DNA of 64,000 nt, from positions 1 to 64,000 of the forward strand of contig JAGFNK010000217.1 in assembly GCA_025769875.1 (NCBI GenBank), in the 5' to 3' direction. Below are positions 56,775 to 64,000 of this stretch, in pieces (position 1 is the stretch's first letter; each line of letters opens with the position of its first letter). The position numbers were made by a program, and so were the translations under genes. Under the pieces are notes generated by a model. The model saw nothing but the letters and a program-made list of their open reading frames with translations, searched no databases and was not told where the DNA came from. The stretch is from Russula earlei. Taxonomy: Eukaryota > Basidiomycota > Agaricomycetes > Russulales > Russulaceae.

Positions 56775-58239
56775 ATGCCAACGCGGGCACGCAAATCACC
56801 GCTAAAGAAACCAGGTACGGGTGCTTCATGCTTTGACCATTACTTCAAGTCAGCTCAGGTTTTGTTGATCGCAGAACGGCCTTACCTCGCCCTCGGACTC
56901 GAGGGTTCTGCGAATAAGCTCGGTGCTGGGGTGATACGGCACGAGATAGATGGATCGTCAACGGTGCTTTCAAACGTTCGGCATACGTACATCACACCTC
57001 CTGGAGAAGGCTTCCTTCCCCGCGATACAGCCATACACCATCGACAGTGGGCCCTCAAAGTCATCGAGGATGCCTTTACGAAGTCCGGCATCAATATCCA
57101 CGACTTGGACTGCATCTGTTACACCAAAGGGCCCGGCATGGGAGCCCCGCTGCAATCGGTTGCCTTGGTTGCCCGCACACTCTCACTTCTCTACGACAAA
57201 CCGCTCGTAGGCGTGAACCACTGCGTCGGCCGTGAGTGCTCCAAACGATGCATCGGTCCGCACTCGGACCTACCCTGACCCAGAACGGCCAAGACAGACA
57301 TCGAGATGGGCAGAGAGATCACCGGTGCCCAAAATCCCGTCGTGCTCTACGTCTCTGGCGGGAACACCCAGGTGATCGCGTACTCGCGTCAGTGCTATCG
57401 GATCTTTGGCGAAACGTTGGACATCGCCGTCGGAAACTGCTTGGATCGGTTCGCGCGGGTGATAAACCTCAGCAACGATCCGAGCCCGGGTTACAACATC
57501 GAGCAAGAAGCCAAAAAGTACGTGTGTGCGTGTGTGCGTCATCGGAAGGTGGGAGAGGAGGCACGATCAACTATCTAACGCCGTTTTCGCACAGAGGAAA
57601 GCGTTTTGTGCCCTTGCCGTACACCACGAAAGGCATGGATGTCAGCCTCTCCGGGATCCTGACGGCCACAGAGGCGTTGACGTACGACAAGCGCTACCGG
57701 CCAAACGACCCATCCCAAGGCGAGGCGGATGAAGGCTGCTTCACCCCCGCTGATCTGTGTTTCTCCCTCCAAGAGACCGTTTTCGCCATGCTCGTGGAGA
57801 TAACGGAGCGAGCGATGGCCCACATTGGGAGCAAAGAGGTCTTGATCGTCGGTGGCGTCGGCTGTGGGTGCTCTTCGCACCAATCCGGCGTTGTCATCAG
57901 CTGAGCCGATAACAGCGAACGTAAGGCTTCAGGACATGATGGGCATCATGGCTGAGGAGCGCGGAGGGAAGGTGTTCGCTACCGACGAACGGCGAGCCTC
58001 TCTTTTCTGTCACGCCATCTGTACGGATCTGACGGGTACCGCGGCGTAGCTTTTGCATCGATAACGGCATCATGATCGCCCAGGCCGGACTGTTGAGTTA
58101 CCGCATGGGCTTCCAAACACCTGTAGCGAACAGTACATGCACTCAAAGGTTCTTTTCCTCGCGCTTGTTGAAAAAGCGGAATTCTAAACTCGTGGACAGA
58201 TTCAGAACGGACGAAGTGCATGTGGCATGGAGAGCCTAG
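56775..58239 (+). CDS. KAE1: tRNA N6-threonylcarbamoyladenosine synthase KAE1 (KEOPS)
   Basis: KAE1 transfers threonylcarbamoyl to A37 of ANN-decoding tRNAs within KEOPS. Seven exons (56775-56814, 56875-57231, 57298-57517, 57595-57863, 57916-57991, 58050-58148, 58200-58239) give 366 residues. The ASKHA-fold motifs are [38 protein letters not shown] (metal His), [30 protein letters not shown] and the end [13 protein letters not shown]. The intron after exon 5 appears to begin with GC (CG/GCGAGC), since ATDER must join [13 protein letters not shown]. The residue before NVRLQDMM is Ser where Cys is usual, from a TCG made at the splice. Confidence 0.95.
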
Positions 58240-58293
58240 TGTAACATATGAGCCTGAAATTTTCGACAACATTCTGTTATGAAACGGAAGATT

Positions 58294-59399
58294 CTAGTTG
58301 GCCACATTTGCCAGAAGCAGTTCTCGTGTCTCGGGGTCATCCTCTAGTTCGTTGATTAGACTGTCGAAGCATTCCCACCACCACTTGTCCACCTCAGTCA
58401 TGTCCCCGACAATGTCTCCTTCCCGGACCCTCGCGTTCCACGGTTTGTCCGAGAGGATGTAGTGAAGACATCGCACTTCTTCATCGCGCCATATGTTCTT
58501 GTGGATCACTCTCAGTGTCTTCAACGCGTTGTAAACCCAGGGCAGTGGTTTCCATCTCCCCTGGAAAAAGGCTGCGAGGGCATCCTGATCGGGAAAGATA
58601 AATGTAGGAACAAGCGGTGACTCGCGGAGGAAATCTACGATTGCTCTTGCAAGCGTCGCTGAAGGCGTGAGAACGACGAGGCCCGAGTTCAGGAGGGTGT
58701 GGGGACGAGGGCTGGATGGCTGGATCGACAATGGCTGGGTGTGACCACTCGGATGAACAAGGGGCGTATACGGGCAATTCGTGGGGATCCTATCTCGCGT
58801 CGGCCCCAGGGCAGGAGATAGATGTAGCGGAATACCCACCAATCAACTGGATAATGAGCGAATTTCCTAGGGTTGCATGCGCACACATGTGCTGCTGCTA
58901 TCCAGTCCGCGGGTAGGCCTATTTCCATCAGTTCGTCCATGTTGCGCAATACAAGCATGTCGGAGTCCATCAATACGACTCGCTGGAGCAAAAGAAGGCC
59001 CGGTCATTACACGCACACGGAGAGGTTTTTGGGAAGAAGACGAACGTCGAATTCAATCAATTCGAACACTCTTGGGGGCGCAATTGAGTCATCCCCGCTC
59101 GGAAACGATTTGTACAACCCAACTTACCTCAGTTTTGACCAAGTATCTGCAAATCTCTCATCATGTGTGGCGAGAATAGAACCCCCCTCTGGTTGTAGCG
59201 GCTGAATCTCTCGGAACTGGACATTCCGCCTAGAGAGTGCGTCTCTGGTACGTTGCGGCAGCGTCGGGGTGACCAAAAGGACCAATGGGTATCGAGACGC
59301 AACCGATTTCAAGGATCGTTCGAGTGCTAATGCGCCTGGAAGATATGAATCTTTTGTCAAAAGCGTAACATATGCTGCCTTTCTGGACATAGTCATCAT
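58294..59399 (-). CDS. GT8 glycosyltransferase (glycogenin/galactinol-synthase-like)
   Basis: Exons 59128-59399, 59046-59070 (25 nt), 58840-58982 and 58294-58789 (minus) give about 311 residues. GT8 enzymes are retaining transferases using UDP-sugars and a DxD metal site. Visible motifs are KAAYVTLLTKDSYLPGALAL at the start, SKLRVFELIEFDRVVLMDSD across two splices with the DxD (DSD), MLVLRNMDELMEIGLPADWI, LLNSGLVVLTPS, FPDQDALAAFFQGRWKPLP and IHKNIWRDEEVRCLHYILSD KPWN. Glycogenin has a longer tail with a glycogen-synthase-binding motif that is absent here, so another acceptor is likely. The stop lies 54 bp from the convergent KAE1 stop. Confidence 0.87.
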
Positions 59400-59804
59400 T
59401 CATTGCCCAGGGGGCATCAAAATTTCCGAACTTTGCAGAGGAAGTGACTGTCTCTGAATGATGCCAGGTTCAACGGGGATCGCGCTGCCTGCAGGCTCCC
59501 TGCAGGCTCCGGTCCAACATACGAACAAACATCGCGAACATGCTACGTAAATCTGCGTCGTCCGGGGCGGCACAAGGTAGCCCGATGACAGTCACGCAAA
59601 AACAGGTTCAAGGCTGAGATCAATTCCAGTGACCTAGTTCCTAAGGCCAAGTATGCATTATCGTCCTACAATTGGTCATGGCATAGCGACGATAAAGATA
59701 AAGTGGCACATGACATGAACGATACATGAAAGGTCAACGGAGGCGGCTGGGTTGGGCAACGGTTATGCAACACGGCAGACACAAGTGCACTACGATAGAC
59801 GTAC

Positions 59805-60117
59805 CGTGCCTCGCGCTCACTTTCTAAAAGAGCCAGAATATCCTGCTCCCGCACGGGGCCTTTCACGTTCCGGATGATGGTCCGTGTGGTATCATCCAGA
59901 AACTCTACGCGAACTTGCGTGACACCTCCACGAGAGCCAGTGCGCCCGAGGACCTGCCATCAGTCACACGCGGTTCGTCAGCGAGATAAATATACTGCCA
60001 AAGCAGACAAAAGAGGACCTTGATAACACGGGCGAGTTTTACAGGAGCTTTTGAGGAATCCTATTTTTATGTCGTTAGAACACGCCAGAATTTATGATAG
60101 AGGACAGGACGTACCAT
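59805..60117 (-). CDS. RPS28: 40S ribosomal protein S28 (eS28), last exon unresolved
   Basis: Exons 60115-60117 (ATG only), 60019-60060 and 59805-59953 (minus) encode the protein through [19 protein letters not shown], then [19 protein letters not shown] and [20 protein letters not shown]. This is eS28 without doubt. The family ends EREARRLR, so only a few codons remain after the phase-2 donor at 59804. None of the AG sites downstream gives Arg-Leu-Arg-stop; candidates near 59665 or 59485 give other short tails. The 3' end is therefore open and may hide a sequence error. Confidence 0.93.
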
Positions 60118-60420
60118 TGTCTTGTGAAAGAAAGGGACGAGTGCGAGTGAGACTGGTCGGATTGGTGGATGGATGGCAAATTGTAATCAAGGTTCAGAAA
60201 TAAACAAAGTTCAGAGTCAGACTCGGTGATCACCGATTCCACTTTGATTGATGGGTGATGGTGATGGGAGGGATTGATGGGATTAAATAGAGGGATCATC
60301 ATGCCCCGCTATCGAACACCTTCTCTCTTTATACGTCGACTAATTTGTTGGTGCTGGTCAACAACGGTTTTTCTAGTATCATTTGTTCATACCCTGACCA
60401 GTCCACTGGCACGACTTTCA
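60118..60420. promoter_or_regulatory. Upstream region of eS28
   Basis: About 300 bp upstream of the eS28 ATG with pyrimidine-rich and GATGGGTGATGGTGATGGG stretches near 60249. It should contain the eS28 promoter and the leader of a possible divergent small gene. No TATA box is certain. Confidence 0.45.
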
Positions 60421-60814
60421 ATGCGCGCTTCCGCTATTTTTGCTTTCTACATCGTCGTTGGCATCGCTGCGTCGTCCCCGATTACTTTAATACCTGCTAT
60501 GTAAGCCAATCTTCAAATTTCGCTGCACCCCACGGGAAGTTGACTCTACCAATTGCAGAGCCCGTATCAAACGCGGGCCTGCAGGGTTCGAACGTAAAAC
60601 CATACCTCTTGATATGCTAAAAAGTCAGCCGGTGAAGACGAACATGTTGAACAGTCCTGACCTGCGAGTGGCGTGATGATTCTACCGAGCAAGCTTCAGA
60701 TGAGAACGGCGCTTCCACTGCCAATTCTGCCGCACCTGAACCCGCCATCGCCATCGCTAGTGGCGCCGCGTACAGGGGGGATTCCAACAAATGTATGGAT
60801 GGGCGCAGTGTAGA
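60421..60814 (+). CDS. Putative small secreted protein cut by an LTR insertion
   Basis: The frame from 60421 begins with a signal-like segment, MRASAIFAFYIVVGIAASSP. A phase-2 splice (donor 60501, acceptor near 60558) leads to ARIKRGPAGFERKTIPLDML. A second splice leads to a Pro-rich end whose stop codon lies two bases inside the retrotransposon LTR that begins at 60810. The model is speculative. If real, the gene has lost its natural 3' end. Confidence 0.3.
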
Positions 60815-61228
60815 AATTTGATGGGATACGATTCTGATAGTTCTGTTGCGCAGCATAGAGCGCAGCTAACAGGCCAAGCAACCCACCTTAGAGGTTGTGC
60901 TGATGCTCAAGTGATATTGGGGTGTAGAGTGATGTGTATACTCATCTACATGTATGGTATTTATACCTCTATGACCCAGGGCTGTTCCTAAGTCCAAAAG
61001 AGGTGACTACAGGTGTCCACTATATTGTGCACTCAGTGATGCATGATGTGGAAATGTTCTAGATGCAGCATAAGGCTGCATCTTGTGATAGATAGCGTAG
61101 TATGCGTAACCCTATTGCCATAAGTGCATATACTAAAGTTCTGTCTAACACATAACATCTATGAGTGGATCTTGAACCTTGTATGAAGGTCTTCGCCTTC
61201 TTTGATCCGTTCTGGTTCTGGTTCAACA
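60810..61228 (-). repeat. 3' LTR of the Copia element
   Basis: In element orientation (minus) the LTR begins TGTTGAACC directly after a purine tract (GCAAGGGGGAG), as expected for the polypurine primer, and appears to end TCTACA at 60810. It contains GGTATAAATACC at 60957-60968, a TATA-type promoter. Length would be 419 bp. The partner LTR lies outside the window, so the outer border is inferred from the TG...CA rule only. Confidence 0.65.
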
Positions 61229-61277
61229 CTCCCCCTTGCTAAGTGCATCGGTAGATGCCGTGAGCATTTTCCCACAT

Positions 61278-63350
61278 TCAGGGGTAGAACGTTAGTCCTA
61301 ATTGCTCCCTGAATTTGAGGAACTTGACACGACCAAGGTTCTTGGTGAACATGTCGGCTGGGTTGTTAGCCCCTTCAATAAAGAATAGCTCCACCTGCTT
61401 GTTTTGTATGACTTCACGAATGAAGTGATAGCGCAAATCAATGTGTTTGATGCACTTTTCTTGCACAGGGTTGGAGGCTAAGAATATTGAGCCTTGGTTA
61501 TCACCGAACAGTGGAATAGGAGCAAGATAGATGCCAAGTTCTGTTAGTAAGGATTTAATCCAAACCAACTGTCTGCTCATGTCAGAGAGTGACATGTACT
61601 TGGCTTCTGTGGAGGAGAGCACAACTGTTTTCTGCGCTTGTGAGTTCCACAAAAATATTGCTCCAGCCAGGTTCACCATATAGCCTGTAGTGGACTTCCG
61701 ATTTGTTGGATCAGAAGCCCAGTCAGAGTCAGCATATGCCATCAAGCCGCCATTAGATGGTCCATCATAGACCAAGGCATAATTGGTGGTTCCCAAGAGG
61801 TATCAGCAAATGTAGTATGCGCGATTTAAATGATCCTCTGAGGGATTGGCAGCATGTTGCGACAACTTTGTGACAGCAAAGGCTATGTCTGGACGCGTTC
61901 CAAGCATTATGTATAGAAGTGATCCTATAACTTGCTGGAATTTTGACCGCAAGGCTGGGTCAGCAGCAGAAGTGTTGGGAGAGGGGTGATAGCCCTCTGG
62001 TAGCAGAGTAGGAGCAGGGTTTGCATTAAGCAAGTCAAAATGCTGCAGCACTTTCCTTAGATATTCAGTCTGGTCCAGATGTATCTGGCTGGACTTGTGT
62101 ATGATGCACATGCGTAGAAATTCTTGGGCATCACCCAGATCTTGACATTCCCAGAGCTTCATGAAGCACTCCTTGGTTTTATTAATTTGTTTTTTGTCTG
62201 CTCCAAAGAAGAGCACATCATCAACATAGATGATGGCTATGATGCTCTTGTCTTTACTAACAGACAGCCCAGAGTCAGACATAAGGTGAATAAGGCCGAG
62301 CGAGGCCATGGACTTGTAAAGGGCTTTCCACCATGCAAGTGCTGCTTGCTTAAGTCCATATATTGCGCGTTTAAGGCACATGACTTTATGCTCTTGCCCT
62401 TTTATTTTGAAGCCCTTGGGCTGCTCCATATAGGGCTCTTCATCGAGCTCACCATAGAGAAAGGCAGTCTTGACGTCTAGTCCACTAATGTGCCAGTTTT
62501 TGAGCACTGCAAGCACAATCATCAAGCAGACTGTCTCAAACCGTACCACAGGTGAGAATATTTTGTCATAGTCAATGCCTTCTACTTGGGAGAAGCCTTT
62601 GGCGACTAGTCTGGCTTTTTTACGACCATCAGTCTTAAGGTTGAATACCCATCTATTTTTGATTATTTTGCGATCCTTGGGAGGATCAACTAGTTCAAAG
62701 ACTTTGCGTCTGCAGAGGGATTCCAACTCCTCGCGACAAGCATCTTTCCACTCCTTTTGGAGTTCACTTGGCATTCGCAGAATGTCCCTAAAGGTCCATT
62801 CGCGAATCTTCGCAGTGTCAGGTACTTCTGAACTTAGTGGGACTGCTTGGGCGAGCAGATAGTTCAGAAATTTGACTCCCTCTTCCCTTGCAAGACGTAG
62901 AATGTCTTCTACCTCATCCTCAGAGGCTTGCAGCAGTTGATCATCAAGGACAACAGGAGGGTAAGGGCCTGGTGCGGCCAATCCTGACGTACTATCCTCA
63001 CCAGAGCTACCGGGTTGGTTTTCTGTCATTGTTCTCCATGTGCGTGTGCGCCAAACGTCTTTTTCCACTTCTGTGGGGTGTCTGCATTCACCATAGACGT
63101 TGCCAGGATGGGTAGGTACTTTCCTCAACTGCTGAGACCTTCGAAGAGGTACAGGTTCTTCAACAGGAGGAGGGGATGGTGTAGGAGGGATGGGCGTTTG
63201 CTCATGTTCCTCTTCTTGTGGCGCCTGTATAGGCTGCTCATCGTCCTCACTTTTGATTGTAGGGAATGGGTTGTCAACACCAGGAATGGTGTCTTCGACA
63301 GGTTGTTGCGGTAGTTCCTCATGTGGTTCATTAATCTGCATGGTACCTTT
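61278..63350 (-). pseudogene. Copia polyprotein: linker, reverse transcriptase and RNase H
   Basis: From 63341 down, an acidic Pro/Glu-rich linker leads to the Copia RT: EWKDACREELESL, LVAKGFSQVEGIDYDKIFSP, LDVKTAFLYGELDEEPYM, IYGLKQAALAWW and the catalytic YVDDVLFF. After the RT, GTRPDIAFAVTKLSQ leads to an in-frame TGA at 61803-61805. The same frame continues with RNase H: AYADSDWASDPTNRKSTTGY, LSSTEAKYMSLSD and DNQGSIFLASNP with the domain end NPADMFTKNL. The stop would follow from a single C to T change in CGA. Apart from that and the nested LTR the copy looks young. Confidence 0.88.
63346..63350. other. Left target-site duplication CCTTT
   Basis: CCTTT abuts the left end of the solo LTR and is identical to 63965-63969 at the right end. 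It marks a single integration event and dates the LTR as younger than the Copia copy. Confidence 0.9.
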
Positions 63351-63964
63351 TGTTATGGCGTTGCGGTTGTAAGAGCGTTAGCTCAAGGTTCAGTGGGGCC
63401 AAGTCCCTGTGACTTGGTTCAAAGGTTCAGTGGGGCCGGCTCAAAGAGACTGGATCAAGGGTTTAGTGTCTCAAGGCTGAGTCAGACAATGACTCAGTCT
63501 GCAGACAGAGTCAATCTTCTGGTTTTACAGAAGAGGAGGACGATGAGAGAGAGGTAGAGGAGGAAAAGGAACACAAGGGTCCCTTGAGGTGTGCTTAGGT
63601 CAAGCAAGGTGTAAGCCAGCACAAGCAAGTTGTGATTGAGAGTGTATGCAGGGCAAGGGATGCGACAGGAGATGGGACAAAGCTAAGCTTGGGGCATTCC
63701 CCAGCTTCTACAGGTGCTTAAATACTGTATCTAGTGAGGCTGTACAGTACTATATGTGGGACAATAGATAGTGCTAAACTAATAGCAAAAGGAGCTCGAA
63801 CAATAGACAAAACACAAGGATGAAACAATAGGTGAAACACAAGGAGGAAACAATAGGGACTGTCGCATCAAGGGATGAAATGGTAACCAAGGGGACGAGG
63901 GTGAAGGTAAGGAACAATAAGGGGTGTTTTTAGGGATGAACTGAAGGAGGGGTAGATCATAACA
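63351..63964. repeat. Solo LTR of a second retrotransposon family, nested in Copia
   Basis: The 614 bp segment begins TGTTATGGCG and ends GATCATAACA, giving a 7 bp terminal inverted repeat TGTTATG/CATAACA. The five bases on each side are identical, CCTTT (63346-63350 and 63965-63969), a standard integrase target duplication. Inside are two copies of AAGGTTCAGTGGGGCC (about 63386 and 63423) and tandem AAACACAAGGA/GAAACAATAG units near 63805-63855. A TATA-like CTTAAATACTG sits near 63717. No coding frame is present. The family, possibly Gypsy, is not certain. Confidence 0.9.
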
Positions 63965-63969
63965 CCTTT
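63965..63969. other. Right target-site duplication CCTTT
   Basis: CCTTT abuts the right end of the solo LTR, matching the left duplication base for base. Confidence 0.9.
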
Positions 63970-64000
63970 AGTGCATGCTTTGTCGCATTTGGGGTACAGG

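Larger units (their letters stand above)
60810..64000 (-). mobile_element. Ty1/Copia LTR retrotransposon, incomplete in window
   Basis: The element runs from its 3' LTR at 60810 through the RNase H and reverse transcriptase coding region to beyond the right edge, where integrase should follow. It is split by a solo LTR of another family at 63351-63964. With the insert removed the coding frame runs on into 63970-64000. Integrase, gag and the 5' LTR are not in the window. Order (RT and RNase H last) fits Copia. Confidence 0.85.

Noticed and set aside
60580..60600. GGGTTCGAACG resembling a tRNA B box
   Set aside because: The flanking sequence does not form acceptor or anticodon stems.
63351..63964. 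The right-hand LTR as the 5' LTR of the Copia element itself
   Set aside because: Its ends differ from the Copia 3' LTR, it carries its own target duplication, and Copia coding sequence continues on its far side.

Overview
The window is nuclear DNA of a filamentous basidiomycete, most probably an Agaricomycete. Genes are split by many 45-70 nt GT-AG introns, spacing is tight on both strands, and several families are fungal: CPL1/priA-type secreted protein, HapX, Git1-type permease, SLX9, CGR1. The priA-like gene and a helical secreted protein recall Ceratobasidiaceae (Rhizoctonia relatives), but that placement is only a guess. I saw no rRNA, tRNA or CRISPR.

Layout. 0-5 kb: ribosomal protein eS24, a secreted helical protein of unknown role, and a repeat-rich CPL1/priA-like secreted protein, all on the minus strand. 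5.6-9.7 kb: NIP7 and a Sec39-domain protein, plus strand. 10-24 kb: a disordered coiled-coil protein, CGR1, VPS18, a zinc-finger-like protein, a DUF423 membrane protein, and SPB1. 24-29 kb: an SLS1-like mitochondrial protein lying 33 bp behind a Git1-type MFS permease. 29.1-31.8 kb: 2.7 kb with no recognisable gene, ahead of the iron regulator HapX at 31.8-33.6 kb. 33.7-43.4 kb: a PPR protein, a stand-alone adenylation enzyme, XRCC2 and a coiled-coil protein. 43.7-58.8 kb: SLX9, an SLC35F5-type transporter, an SRF1-like membrane protein, FAM192A/Fyv6, ESS2, NudE, exosome CSL4, pyruvate dehydrogenase E2 and KAE1. 58.3-60.1 kb: a GT8 glycosyltransferase and eS28. 60.4-64 kb: a small secreted-protein candidate cut by a Copia retrotransposon, which itself carries a nested solo LTR.

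Function. Six genes (eS24, NIP7, CGR1, SPB1, SLX9, eS28) encode ribosomal proteins or ribosome assembly factors, and CSL4, ESS2 and Fyv6 act in RNA processing. Many pairs share short divergent promoters of 100-300 bp. Others converge with gaps as small as 54 bp.

Quality. Eight or nine small frame-breaking indels, mostly in homopolymers, fall in conserved genes (eS24, SPB1, ESS2, NudE, PDH-E2). Residual assembly errors explain this better than mass pseudogenisation. The clearest mobile-DNA result is the 614 bp solo LTR at 63351-63964, with matching 7 bp termini and a perfect CCTTT target duplication, inserted in the Copia reading frame.
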